The notes under the pieces are model-generated. The model had not been told where the DNA came from. It made no database searches and worked only from the letters and a program-made list of their open reading frames with translations. The position numbers and the translations under genes were made by a program. From NCBI RefSeq assembly GCF_013344475.1, contig NZ_JABUOU010000001.1:558001-622000 (forward strand): a DNA stretch of 64,000 bases, read 5' to 3'. The first letter of the stretch is position 1; every line of letters starts with the position of its first letter. The DNA comes from Martelella limonii (GTDB lineage: Bacteria > Pseudomonadota > Alphaproteobacteria > Rhizobiales > Rhizobiaceae). Positions 18,072 through 26,398 of the stretch are shown piece after piece.

Positions 18072-18182
18072 TCAGCAGCGCGCAAACCCGTCGCACACGG
18101 TCGTGATCGGAAATCGGATTGTTGCACGGAGCTCATTGCTCTGCTTCTCAAGCTCGATCACCAGGGTGTCGGCTGCCATCAT
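18072..18182 (-). CDS. Small open reading frame or truncated gene start, unknown function
   Basis: The minus strand has a very good ribosome binding site (GGAGGAGAGG) just before ATG 18182. The 36-residue product starts MMAADTLVIELEKQSNELRA, which could be the start of a coiled coil, and then becomes unremarkable before TGA. It follows the relaxase gene on the same strand at a distance of about 140 bases. It may be a real small gene or the 5' stub of a longer one cut off by rearrangement next to the iterons. Confidence 0.35.
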   Translation of the reverse strand: MMAADTLVIELEKQSNELRATIRFPITTVCDGFARC

Positions 18183-18324
18183 ATGCCTCTCCTCCTGAAG
18201 TATGATCATGGTACTGGCTGGCTTCATACGCCGGCGCCGGCCCGAGAAGACATGAACTGGGCAATTCGGATAACATGCTGCACCCGCGCCAAACTGCAGT
18301 GGGGCGCGATCTCAGATTCCAACC

Positions 18325-19701
18325 TCAGAACGGAGAGGGAAAGTCTGGCTCATTATATTCGATTTCGTCATCATGGCTTTGGTCAGAGCGAATTGGCTGT
18401 TGTACCGGTTTAGCAAGCTCTGCTTCGCGCGCTAAACCGGCCTTGGATCCTTCCACCGCTGCGACCCCCCTCGCCATCACTTCAAGGAAGCTCTTCAAGA
18501 GCTTCACTTCTGCGCTTTTATCGCCGAGCTGATGCCGCAACTGCTTAACGACTGGAGATTGGGCAATGCTCAGGATTTCATTGCGCGAGAGCGGCCTATC
18601 AACCTTTTCCCACCGGCGAGTGATCTCGTTCATGAGCGAAAGCACATAGTTGATCCGATTCTGGGCACTGCTCAGAGCTTGCTGCTGTTCGGCAATATGT
18701 TGCTGTCTCTGTTTCAGCTGCCTTTCTCGCTTCTGCTGGCTTTCCGCAGTGGCTTTTCGTGCCGCGGCTTCCTTGGTTGACAGACGTTGCCCGCGCGGGC
18801 CGTCACGTAGCAGGCCGCATGGCTTTCCGACGTGTTCAAAATAGTCATCTTGAAACTTCTCCATTGCCACACGGTAGGCTGTCTTCTTGTTGTGCCGTCT
18901 TTTGTATGCCTTTCGGGCCGCCTCCAGATATTGCGCCTTATCCGCACGCCACTCTGCCAGTCGTGCCGCATCCTCCTCCTCGATCCGTCTTCGGGCCTGG
19001 CGCCAGATCTTCAGATCCTGCTGGTATTGCGCCTCGTTACGCTGACGGGTCGTGGCCTTTTTTGCAGCGTGTGGCTTGCGAGGCTTGGCCGGTTTGGGAG
19101 AGCGTTTCGGACGTGGGATTGTGAAGGGCGCCGTCTCATCCTTGTCAGCGATGTGTTCAGTCGATGCCCGCTTTCCGACGTGAAGCAGATTGGCCCTGAG
19201 TTTCGGGTCGGGCGTATTGATCGCCAGGATATGGAAATGGACGTGTGACTCATCGACATGGGTGACGGCGCACCAGTCGATCCCCTTGGGCATTCGCTTC
19301 CGGAAATGGCTTAACGCCAAAGAAAACCAGTTTTTGACCTTCTGTTCGCAATTGTCTTGGTTTTCTCGCAACTCGATGATGGTTGCCGGGTGGGAGTGAA
19401 TCTCCGTGTATAGGGTGGGAGCATTCTCACTCAATCTGCGGGAGTAAGTCGCACCGGTCCGTTTCCGTACTGTTTCGACCGCAGACGCTGCAAGTTTGTC
19501 ATGCTTCCGCTCCAGCTCCGCGAGGGTGAGGTTACCGCCGAACTCATGGGGGCTTGCCGGATCTTTGACGTGGGTACTGTATTTTGGAACGCGTCGCGCT
19601 TCACCGAACACCTGCACGGTGTTGTTGTAGTGGTCGGCACTTCCTTTGACTGCCTTTGGCTTTCGGGCGTAGGTTTCGATGTGGACGAACTGATAGGTCA
19701 T
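18325..19701 (-). CDS. mob: Relaxase, MobV/Pre (plasmid recombination enzyme)-like
   Basis: The 458-residue protein starts MTYQFVHIETYARKPKAVKG after an AAAGGAGC ribosome binding site. An in-frame start upstream at 19971 would add 90 residues of non-protein-like sequence. VTHVDESHVHFHILAIN at about residue 167 matches the HxDExxxHxH metal motif of MobV/Pre relaxases, which nick at oriT to start mobilisation. The C-terminal half is very basic and rich in K, R, E and Q, with predicted long helices (KRERQLKQRQQHIAEQQQAL) and an acidic tail. Its position beside the iterons supports a mobilisable plasmid origin for the segment. No coupling protein or transfer genes are visible. Confidence 0.75.
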   Translation of the reverse strand: MTYQFVHIETYARKPKAVKGSADHYNNTVQVFGEARRVPKYSTHVKDPASPHEFGGNLTLAELERKHDKLAASAVETVRKRTGATYSRRLSENAPTLYTEIHSHPATIIELRENQDNCEQKVKNWFSLALSHFRKRMPKGIDWCAVTHVDESHVHFHILAINTPDPKLRANLLHVGKRASTEHIADKDETAPFTIPRPKRSPKPAKPRKPHAAKKATTRQRNEAQYQQDLKIWRQARRRIEEEDAARLAEWRADKAQYLEAARKAYKRRHNKKTAYRVAMEKFQDDYFEHVGKPCGLLRDGPRGQRLSTKEAAARKATAESQQKRERQLKQRQQHIAEQQQALSSAQNRINYVLSLMNEITRRWEKVDRPLSRNEILSIAQSPVVKQLRHQLGDKSAEVKLLKSFLEVMARGVAAVEGSKAGLAREAELAKPVQQPIRSDQSHDDEIEYNEPDFPSPF

Positions 19702-20008
19702 GACGGGGCTCCTTTCGATCAGGGTATGAGAAAAGAGCGAAAAACCGAAACGATGTGCAGCAAACCAATCGGGTGGCCGGTTTGCGGATCCGACGGCCCA
19801 TTTCTTGTCGAGAAAAGCTCTGCTTATCGACAGACTAAGCCTACGATTTCCGCGCAAGTTTATGAAAGTGTCCCCAAACCGTCCCGGGCGGCCCTGAGAG
19901 CGCACCCGGCTCAGCAATCGCACGTCCATCATGCGGCATCGCTCAGCTTCCAACCTTCGCGGGATCGGCACTGCCGATGCAGGCGCACTCTCTCTTCTTT
20001 CGGAGGTT

Positions 20009-20029
20009 GTTTCCGCCTTAGGCGGAAAC
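20009..20029. terminator. Hairpin 1 between AAA+ protease and relaxase genes
   Basis: Perfect 9-base arms GTTTCCGCC and GGCGGAAAC separated by TTA. It lies in the 593-base gap between the FtsH-like gene and the relaxase. It is not followed by a clear T-run on either strand, so it may be part of an oriT or a processing hairpin rather than a terminator. Confidence 0.4.
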
Positions 20030-20077
20030 CTTCCAGCGTTGGCGATTGCCCGCGGAGCGGGATCGTGGCTGGAAGCG

Positions 20078-20098
20078 GCATGCGGCTTGGCCGCATGC
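20078..20098. repeat. Hairpin 2: perfect inverted repeat
   Basis: Arms GCATGCGGC and GCCGCATGC with a TTG loop. It is one of three perfect inverted repeats packed into 140 bases. Together they fit a mobilisation or regulatory region, but the function is not shown by sequence. Confidence 0.5.
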
Positions 20099-20117
20099 TC
20101 TTGCGGGGGTTGGTTGA

Positions 20118-20149
20118 ACCCATTGCCGACGCCGGCGTCGGCAATGGGT
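20118..20149. repeat. Hairpin 3: perfect 32-base palindrome
   Basis: The left arm ACCCATTGCCGACGCC is followed directly by its exact reverse complement GGCGTCGGCAATGGGT, with no loop bases. A palindrome of this length without a spacer is unusual and could form a cruciform. It lies upstream of the relaxase start in the same gap as hairpins 1 and 2. Confidence 0.6.
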
Positions 20150-20294
20150 GCCAGGTTGAGACCCCGCGTTCTTCTTTGAAGACGGGAAGTCGGGGGGAGG
20201 TTTTTGTCGCGTTAGGCGACACCTTCCATCCTTTGCCCCGGTCGTGGTGCATCGCCTTTGGGTGGCTCTGCGTCTGGTGATGCTGACGTGGGGC

Positions 20295-22412
20295 TTACCT
20301 TTTCACCACCTCCTTCAGCAGGTCTGTAAGCACTGCACCCTGCAGCTCGCGCCGTTCGACCAGCTGCTCGGCCATCCACACCAGCAGGTCCTGGTTATGC
20401 GTGAGAAGCTTTTCCGCGCGGGACTCGGCCTTGATCAGGCGTTCGCGGATGCGGAGCCTCAAGGTTTCGGCGATCTCTTGATATGCCTGAGGGGAGCCGA
20501 GCCAGACCGGGCCGAACTGGCCAAGGCCGAAATGGGTTTCGATCCGGGCGGCGCGATCGGTGGCGATGGCAATGTCCGAGGTGATGCCGCCGCCGCCGCC
20601 TGCGGAAATGTCGGCGAAGATAAGGCGTTCTGCCGCGCGGCCGGCCATGCTGCCGGCAAGCTCTGCCTCGATATCGAAGAGCAGCTGCTCGTCGCGCCGC
20701 ACCCGGTGACGGGTGCTGCCATTGCCATCGGCGGCAATGGAGAGGCGCTCGACCGTGCCGAGGTTGAGGGCATGGATGACAATGGCATGGCCGCATTCAT
20801 GAACTGCGGAGCGGAAGTCGAGCGTTGGATCAAGCGTCTCGGCGAGATTGAGGGAAAGATCCTTTTCCTGGAGGGCACGGCCTTCCATGCGCGCCAGGGA
20901 GTGGGCCCTGCGGATTGCGGCATCGACCTCGGCTGCGGTCAGGCCGATGGCGCGGCGGGCAAGGGTTTCCAGCGTTTCCTCCGGGAAGTGACTTGCAAGA
21001 TGCAGGCGCATGATCGAGAGGATCGTTGCGTGGTCGGGTCGCGGCACCTCGCATTTGAGGTCGAAGCGGCCTTCGCGCAGGATCGCCGGATCAAGCCGGC
21101 TCGGATCATTGCAGGCGCCGACCAGCAGCACGCCTTCCGCCTGCATCAGCAGGTCGACCTGTTCAATGAAGCCGTTGATGACCTGGGTGCGGTAGGTTAC
21201 GGCGTGATCGTCGCGGGCCGTACGCGAGCCTGCAGCATCGATCTCGTCGATGAACAGGATTGCGGGCTTCTTGCCCTTTGCCTCGGCAAAGCTTGCCTGC
21301 ATCGCCGCAAGCATGTCGCCGAGATGGCCGCGCCCCTGCCAGGTGGCAAAGCTTGCCTGAACGAAACCGACATCCGGCGTATGACCCATGGCACGGGCAA
21401 GATAGCTCTTGCCGGTTCCGGGCGGGCCGTAGAGCAGCAATGATCTTGTGATCTCCGACCATTCTGCCTCGCCCTTCTGCCATGCCTTGAGATCGGCCAT
21501 CATCAGCCGGGCGGTCTGAACCGCCTCATTGTTGCCGGCGATCGCATCAAGCCCCGGTCCGGCCGGGCGTTCGTCGATCGTCAGCTGCAGGGCGAGACAG
21601 GCGGCGACCTTTTCTGCCGTTGATGCGCGGAGCGCCGCGCTGATTGCCTCAAAGGGAAGAGACTGCAGCGCCTTGTCGTCCGGCAAAGCCTTGCGCACGG
21701 CATCCTCATCCATGCCGGCGCCATGGGTGAGGCGCAGATGATGGAGCATGATCTCGCTGGAGAGCGGGTGAAGCCGGAGCGGTTCCGGCAGGATTCTTGC
21801 AAGCCGGGATGGCAGCTCGATGTCGTCGGACTGCAGGATCAGCAGGGGAAAGCCATGATCGAGGCTCGCCATGATGTCGTTGAAGAAGTCGCGTCTGGCT
21901 TTGGCCGAGCCGGAATCGCTGGTGGCGACCATCAGCCCGCTGTCCTCTCCCGCCAGAATATCGGCCCGGCTGTCGACGCTGATGCCGGGCGGAAGCATGA
22001 TATAGAGGATCAGCCGATAGACGAGATCCGAGACATCCGTGTCGATCCCGGATATGAGGGTGACGCCCGAGGGCTTCAGGCAGGTTTCCGCAAAGGCCCT
22101 TCCGGAGCCGAAACTCGCCGCAAGGCGGATCGCAAGCGAGATCATTCGCGCAGACAGCGCCGAGACCGGGTAGCGGGTGCGCAGGCCGGTCGAGATGATT
22201 TTATCAGGCTCATCATCGCTCCCGTCCAGAAGATCGATGATCGACAGGGAGGGGTGTTTGCGCGAGCGGTAGCTCGGTTGTTTCAGGTCGCGGTCGAACT
22301 TGCTCTCTCTGGCCTGATCCGTCATGGCGACGAGATTGGGGTTGTGGCGCAGACGCCAGATCAGTTCATCGGCATAGCCGGCCCAGGCCGGACGTTGGAT
22401 AGTGGTGTTCAT
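20295..22412 (-). CDS. Soluble FtsH-like AAA+ ATPase with M41-type metalloprotease domain
   Basis: The 705-residue protein has an N-terminal region of unknown fold (1-280), then an AAA+ module with Walker A LLYGPPGTGKSYLARA near 328, Walker B ILFIDEIDAAGSR and an arginine-finger region REGRFDLKCEVPRPD. The C-terminal part has the zinc motif HECGH (538-542) and the AERLIF...GGITSDIAIAT segment of M41 peptidases. Unlike true FtsH it shows no membrane helices at the N-terminus, so it should work in the cytoplasm. HECGH has cysteine where FtsH has alanine, which does not affect the zinc ligands. It heads a same-strand series with the relaxase; targets are unknown. Confidence 0.85.
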   Translation of the reverse strand: MNTTIQRPAWAGYADELIWRLRHNPNLVAMTDQARESKFDRDLKQPSYRSRKHPSLSIIDLLDGSDDEPDKIISTGLRTRYPVSALSARMISLAIRLAASFGSGRAFAETCLKPSGVTLISGIDTDVSDLVYRLILYIMLPPGISVDSRADILAGEDSGLMVATSDSGSAKARRDFFNDIMASLDHGFPLLILQSDDIELPSRLARILPEPLRLHPLSSEIMLHHLRLTHGAGMDEDAVRKALPDDKALQSLPFEAISAALRASTAEKVAACLALQLTIDERPAGPGLDAIAGNNEAVQTARLMMADLKAWQKGEAEWSEITRSLLLYGPPGTGKSYLARAMGHTPDVGFVQASFATWQGRGHLGDMLAAMQASFAEAKGKKPAILFIDEIDAAGSRTARDDHAVTYRTQVINGFIEQVDLLMQAEGVLLVGACNDPSRLDPAILREGRFDLKCEVPRPDHATILSIMRLHLASHFPEETLETLARRAIGLTAAEVDAAIRRAHSLARMEGRALQEKDLSLNLAETLDPTLDFRSAVHECGHAIVIHALNLGTVERLSIAADGNGSTRHRVRRDEQLLFDIEAELAGSMAGRAAERLIFADISAGGGGGITSDIAIATDRAARIETHFGLGQFGPVWLGSPQAYQEIAETLRLRIRERLIKAESRAEKLLTHNQDLLVWMAEQLVERRELQGAVLTDLLKEVVKR

Positions 22413-22468
22413 GGGGAACCCGTTCTTTTCTGTTTGGGCGCGTGATCAGCTTGTTCGGCAGGCCGCGA

Positions 22469-23452
22469 TCATGCGCGGCCCGCTGCCTTCAGGGTGATCT
22501 CTGTCTTCGTGATCGCGAGGCAGTCGAGGATCGCGGGTCGATAGATCTCGGAGCGGACATTGATCCAGTGACGGAAGTCGGCGGGTGCGACGACATGGTC
22601 GGGGTGCGCCTTCGCGATTGCCGCATGCAGGGCCTTCTCGGTCTTCTGTGCCAGGTGGCCGGTTGCGATCGGGATGCGGTGCAGAAGGCGGGCTTTCACA
22701 TAAGGTGCGAGATCCAGCTGATGACGCAGCCTGGAGACCGGATCGCGGGAATAGCCGATCTTGATGAAGTTGCCCTCATCCTCCACGTCGAAAGCCATGA
22801 CATAGATGGCGCTGGGCGCTGCCGACCAGCATTCGCCGCAGCCGGAGCACCCGAACCGGCCTGTCATCATGTTGGCGATGGCGATGCGCTGGAGATTTCC
22901 GCAGCCATGGCGATAGAGCCGGTAATTGCTGTTGCCTTCCGGATCGGGACCGATCAGCGCCCAGCCGCGTTCCCTTGCCATCGCTGCCAGCTGCTGGGAA
23001 TGGCAGGTGGGGCAGCGGAAGCCGGAGAGGCCCTCGGCCTTGCCCTTCCTGCGGAGCCTTTCAATGCTGCCGGCCTGCCGGGTCAGGATATGGCCACAGG
23101 GCATGCGGTACTGGCGATAGAGATATTTGTCCTCGTTGCGGCCGAGCAGTTCGAAGCCGCAATCCTCTGCAGCCTTTTCTTCGCGTGCGGACTGGCAGGC
23201 GCCGCAGATCGGGTTTGCGGTGCGCAGCACGAAGGCCTTCTGCAGGGTATGACCACCGCAGCGATGGCATTCGAGGATCAGGTGATAGCGATCGCCGACC
23301 CGGTCATGGATGCGGAACCCCTTTTCCTCGGCAATGGCATGCCATTGTTCGGGAACGGGGCCGTTGTAACGGGTCTTCCATTTGCTCATCGGCACATGGC
23401 GGGAGCGATGCGGGATATGGAGCGGCTTGCGGGGTTTCTTCGGTGCGGTCAT
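22469..23452 (-). CDS. Zinc-ribbon protein with C-terminal GIY-YIG (T5orf172/MUG113-type) domain
   Basis: The 327-residue protein has several Cys pairs arranged as zinc ribbons (CHRCGG, CGACQ, CGH, CPTCH, CGN, CSGCGEC) across residues 60-210. A GIY-YIG-type segment follows: IYVMAFDVEDEGNFIKIGYSRDP with a later TEKALHAAI helix. This layout suggests a DNA-binding nuclease or repair protein. The ATG at 23452 has GAAGGA at suitable spacing; an in-frame ATG nine bases earlier would touch that site. It precedes the AAA+ protease gene by 56 bases and is probably in the same transcript. Confidence 0.72.
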   Translation of the reverse strand: MTAPKKPRKPLHIPHRSRHVPMSKWKTRYNGPVPEQWHAIAEEKGFRIHDRVGDRYHLILECHRCGGHTLQKAFVLRTANPICGACQSAREEKAAEDCGFELLGRNEDKYLYRQYRMPCGHILTRQAGSIERLRRKGKAEGLSGFRCPTCHSQQLAAMARERGWALIGPDPEGNSNYRLYRHGCGNLQRIAIANMMTGRFGCSGCGECWSAAPSAIYVMAFDVEDEGNFIKIGYSRDPVSRLRHQLDLAPYVKARLLHRIPIATGHLAQKTEKALHAAIAKAHPDHVVAPADFRHWINVRSEIYRPAILDCLAITKTEITLKAAGRA

Positions 23453-23658
23453 GGAAACCATCCTTCAAAAGGCAAAGAGGGAGCGTCAGCGCCGAAGACC
23501 ATCTTCGGCGGCAGCAATGGCGGCGGGGCGTCCGGGTGGACCGGAGGCGATGGATCAGGAGTGCCGGCTAGGGCGCAAAGGCTCGGCAGGGCACGGTCAG
23601 CCGCATGCGATCACGGCAGACCCGTGTTCGCACTGTTCCAGAATGGGAACGAACGCGC

Positions 23659-24165
23659 TCAGAGCGTCGGCGAAACTCCGCCTTCGATCAGCACCTCTGC
23701 CTCCGGCTCATGCCGATAGATATCGAGCGTGATGAGTTCCGACAGAAGCGCACTGCCGCGCGCAAGCATCAGCCGATGTTCGCCGCCGTTCGAGATCATG
23801 GAGCGCAGCAGCTGACCGGTGCACCGGGCACGGGCTTCATCTGCTTCCGCAGCGGTTTCCGCGCCCATGACGGCGTATGCCATGAAAGCGAGATCCCTCA
23901 GCGGCTGGTCGGCCGCCCCGGAAACGGGCATCGCGATCAGTGCACAGACGGTGTCGCTCAGATTGGAAAGCGCGATCTCGGCATCGCGCAGCCAGTGATC
24001 GAAGGCCGGCGCAAAGATATCCGCATCCTCGATCTCATGCTCTGCCGCAATGGCAAGCGCCATTCGGTCGAGCATGACGGAGAAAAGTTGAGCGATGGGG
24101 GAGGATTGATGCGCGCACGCATCTTCATTCGCCGGTTCCGGCGTGATAGGGGCTTGGGTAGCCAT
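23659..24165 (-). CDS. Hypothetical protein, alpha-helical
   Basis: I do not recognise this 168-residue protein. It is alanine- and glutamate-rich, predicted mostly helical, with no membrane segment, signal peptide or cysteine motif. The ATG at 24165 has an AAGAGG ribosome binding site. It lies about 200 bases upstream of the GIY-YIG gene on the same strand. Codon use matches its neighbours, so it looks like a real part of this accessory module. Confidence 0.65.
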   Translation of the reverse strand: MATQAPITPEPANEDACAHQSSPIAQLFSVMLDRMALAIAAEHEIEDADIFAPAFDHWLRDAEIALSNLSDTVCALIAMPVSGAADQPLRDLAFMAYAVMGAETAAEADEARARCTGQLLRSMISNGGEHRLMLARGSALLSELITLDIYRHEPEAEVLIEGGVSPTL

Positions 24166-24282
24166 TTGAACCTCTTATCCAGGTTTGAGTGGTCAGAGCG
24201 CTGGTTGAGGGCGGCAACCCTTGCCAGCGTTCGCTATTTATGCCATTACGAATTTCCGATGTCAACATTGAAATGCGGAAAA

Positions 24283-25578
24283 TCAGATGGCGCCCCCAAA
24301 GAAAGACAATATCCCGCTCACACTGCGCGTCTCGCAGGAGCTTTTGAAGAAGATCGATGCGCTTCGACGCACCGAGGAAGACATTCCAACCCGCCCGGAA
24401 ATGATCCGCCGGATCCTCGAGCAGCATTTTGAACACTGAGATCCGTCATCCAGCTTGTCGAAGATCAGGACGCCACAGGCATCGGCGATATGCGGCGTGC
24501 CGCAATCAAGCGCACGTCCGGTCGGATTGGTATCGATCTCGCCCAAGGGAAGCCGGGCTTTGGCTATTACGCTCTGATTGGCAAAGATCTTCCCGACCAT
24601 GTCGCCGTCATTGCCGAAGCCAACCCGGTAACGTATGGCCTCATCCAGTCGCTCCTCTTCGACGCGGCCGCCCACCATTCGGAAGCGGCCATCGTCATAT
24701 GCGTGACTGTCACTGACCGCGAAACCATAATTTGCAGTCAGCGCATCCCGTACGGTGTTCCAGTCCGAGCCGATCGGCGGCAGGAGGGCAGCTTCCAGAA
24801 CATCGGCCTGCGTCTTCTGGACGAGTGCCTCGATTGCATCTTCATCCAGCCAAAGCGTGTCAGGCTCATGGGCCATGCTGGCAATGATCCCGCCATCCCG
24901 GTCGACATAATCGAACTGGTAAAGCGTTGCGAGCAAGCCGTTCGCATGTCCCGGATCGCGTCGGAAATCCCCGGCGCGCAGAATTGCAGTGCCGCCCAGC
25001 GACGAAGGCTCCCGCGCCCGGATCTCATGGCCTTCATCCGGCGTGGCGGGCAGGATCGCGTATTCGCTTCCATTGAAAAACCGCAGGCCGCCACCGACCT
25101 GCAGATAGACCCCCGGTGCAAACAGGCTCACCGGAAACCCGCCACGCTCTGCATCATAATCGCCGAGCCGGACGGAGACGCGCATCATCACCTCCGTCTC
25201 CGGCCCGACCCGCATCTGCCCCGCTTCAAGCAGTGCCACCTGCTCGGCGAGCACTGCCTCCCGCGAAAACTCATCCGCCGCCCGATACTCCGGCGACTGC
25301 TTCGCCAGCGCCTCGAGGTCCGGGCCCTTGCCGGTAAGCGACTGCGTCAAGGCGCGCCAGAAGCTGTCGTCTGGGAATTCGATTGTCTCGGCAGAGGCGG
25401 AAGTCGCCAGCAACGACAAACCCGCCGCAAGAGTGAGCCGCAACACTCTGTGGTAGACAGCTGAGCGCGGACGAAGCTGCCTTGCCCGAACAGCCTTACG
25501 GGGCTGTTCTTTCGGCGTCGAGGTTCGCAGTAGTTGGGCATCAAGGGATACAGTTTCGAAGTTCTGGGAAGGTTTCAT
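24283..25578 (-). CDS. Putative exported protein of unknown function
   Basis: The hydrophobic stretch LRLTLAAGLSLLATSASA with an A-x-A cleavage site at about residue 63 marks an exported protein, but it comes after a 44-residue basic extension. A GTG at 25446 would give a normal signal peptide directly and may be the real start. The mature part has no motif I recognise. The last 50 residues (from CSKCCSRIRR) are simply the antisense of the plus-strand RHH gene at 24287-24439 and are probably not conserved. It is transcribed divergently from an XRE regulator. Confidence 0.55.
   Translation of the reverse strand: MKPSQNFETVSLDAQLLRTSTPKEQPRKAVRARQLRPRSAVYHRVLRLTLAAGLSLLATSASAETIEFPDDSFWRALTQSLTGKGPDLEALAKQSPEYRAADEFSREAVLAEQVALLEAGQMRVGPETEVMMRVSVRLGDYDAERGGFPVSLFAPGVYLQVGGGLRFFNGSEYAILPATPDEGHEIRAREPSSLGGTAILRAGDFRRDPGHANGLLATLYQFDYVDRDGGIIASMAHEPDTLWLDEDAIEALVQKTQADVLEAALLPPIGSDWNTVRDALTANYGFAVSDSHAYDDGRFRMVGGRVEEERLDEAIRYRVGFGNDGDMVGKIFANQSVIAKARLPLGEIDTNPTGRALDCGTPHIADACGVLIFDKLDDGSQCSKCCSRIRRIISGRVGMSSSVRRSASIFFKSSCETRSVSGILSFFGGAI
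24287..24439 (+). CDS. Small ribbon-helix-helix DNA-binding protein
   Basis: The 50-residue product MAPPKKDNIPLTLRVSQELL and its continuation to RRILEQHFEH has a beta-strand with alternating residues (IPLTLRVS), a helix with KKIDALR, a turn (TRPE) and a second helix: the full ribbon-helix-helix fold. It lies entirely antisense to the 3' end of the exported-protein gene. Proteins of this size act as plasmid copy, partition or antitoxin-type repressors; no toxin partner is seen. Confidence 0.65.
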   Translation: MAPPKKDNIPLTLRVSQELLKKIDALRRTEEDIPTRPEMIRRILEQHFEH

Positions 25579-25597
25579 CGGACACCAGGTGCAAGAA

Positions 25598-25631
25598 ATA
25601 TCTGAATTTAAGATACCTGATTTTCAGATAT
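25598..25631. promoter_or_regulatory. Inverted-repeat operator in the divergent XRE promoter
   Basis: Perfect 9-base arms ATATCTGAA (25598-25606) and TTCAGATAT (25623-25631) lie between the exported-protein gene and the XRE gene. The centre-to-centre distance of 25 bases fits two dimers or two half-sites of a helix-turn-helix repressor. The XRE protein encoded next to it is the obvious candidate to bind. Confidence 0.6.
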
Positions 25632-25668
25632 AAGTGAAGAACCCATCTTCAAGCAGGTGGGGCAAGCG

Positions 25669-25914
25669 GTGGCAAAGACACTTGGGACAGTACGACACAG
25701 AGCCTTGGTCGACATGTTGATCAAGGCCAGAGAGCGCGCAGGGATGACACAGACGGAATTGGCGCAGCGACTTGGAGAGTACCAATCGTTTGTTGCGCGC
25801 CTGGAAAGCGGGCAGCGACGTGTGGATGTTGTCGAGTTTATCGAGCTGGCTGAGATACTGAAATTCGATCCAGGCTTAGCCTTTACGAAGATTAAGGACG
25901 CCGACGGTCAATGA
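25669..25914 (+). CDS. XRE-family helix-turn-helix regulator
   Basis: This 81-residue protein is almost entirely one XRE helix-turn-helix: LIKARERAGMTQTELAQRLGEYQSFVARLESGQRRVDVVEFIELAEIL. GTG 25669 has AGGTGGGG in front; GTG 25657 in the same frame overlaps that site. Such single-domain proteins are autorepressors of mobile elements or antitoxins. The perfect inverted repeat at 25598-25631 just upstream supports autoregulation and control of the divergent exported-protein gene. Confidence 0.82.
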   Translation: MAKTLGTVRHRALVDMLIKARERAGMTQTELAQRLGEYQSFVARLESGQRRVDVVEFIELAEILKFDPGLAFTKIKDADGQ

Positions 25915-26138
25915 ACCATTCGTGTGGTGGCTGGTCCAAGTGCATTTTACGTCACCGCATTCGCTGAAATAGCCGGGCGTCTAAGCGATTTCGATACGCA
26001 TGAGCGTCGACATCGCTAAATGGTTGACGGTGATACTGGAGACAAAGGTGCTGGGTCTTTCTGGGCCAGCCGGTACAGAAGAGCATCTGGTTTTCATGAG
26101 CGCGCTTGATTAGTGGCAAAAAATCAACGTTGTTACAC

Positions 26139-26398
26139 TGTACCTTCCTGTACCGGTACCTGTACCCTTTCTAAGTAATTGAAAATGTGAAAATAAATGC
26201 ATTCTTATATATGTGGTACAGAATAAACAGAACTTAATCCTTATACGCGCGCGTGCACGCACGCGCATGCGCGTGCGCATGTAAGGACATTCACCCCGCG
26301 TACCACTGTACCGGCACCTTTAAAAAAAAGATAAATCATTGAAAATAATGGAGAAATAGGTGGTACAGGAGTGGTACGGCAACTTGCATTTCTGTACC
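26139..26398. repeat. Cluster of TGTACC / GGTACA hexamer repeats in both orientations
   Basis: TGTACC occurs at 26139, 26149, 26161, 26307 and 26393; GGTACA or GGTACC at 26155, 26215, 26362 and GGTACG at 26373. Several are paired as inverted repeats. Stretches reading GAAAAT with nearby ATAA flank two of the copies, as if a longer unit had been duplicated. A multi-site operator or a non-coding RNA region are both possible. Confidence 0.5.
26242..26283. repeat. 42-bp alternating pyrimidine-purine tract (Z-DNA-prone)
   Basis: From 26242 to 26283 every base alternates pyrimidine and purine without a break, mostly CG and CA/TG steps with TATA and TGTA at the ends. It includes nested palindromes such as CGCGCATGCGCG. 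Such a tract can adopt Z-DNA or cruciform structures under negative supercoiling. It lies inside the TGTACC repeat cluster. Confidence 0.7.

Noticed and set aside
19929-20252. Minus-strand 107-residue frame over the hairpin cluster
   Set aside because: It spans three inverted repeats and translates to low-complexity sequence without a domain. There is no ribosome binding site.
20244-21443. Plus-strand 399-residue frame
   Set aside because: It lies fully antisense to the AAA+ metalloprotease gene, whose motifs are clear; a high-G+C shadow frame.
24287-25914. Toxin-antitoxin pair (RHH or XRE antitoxin with neighbour)
   Set aside because: Neither small regulator has an adjacent toxin-like gene; the neighbouring exported protein is too large and carries a signal peptide.
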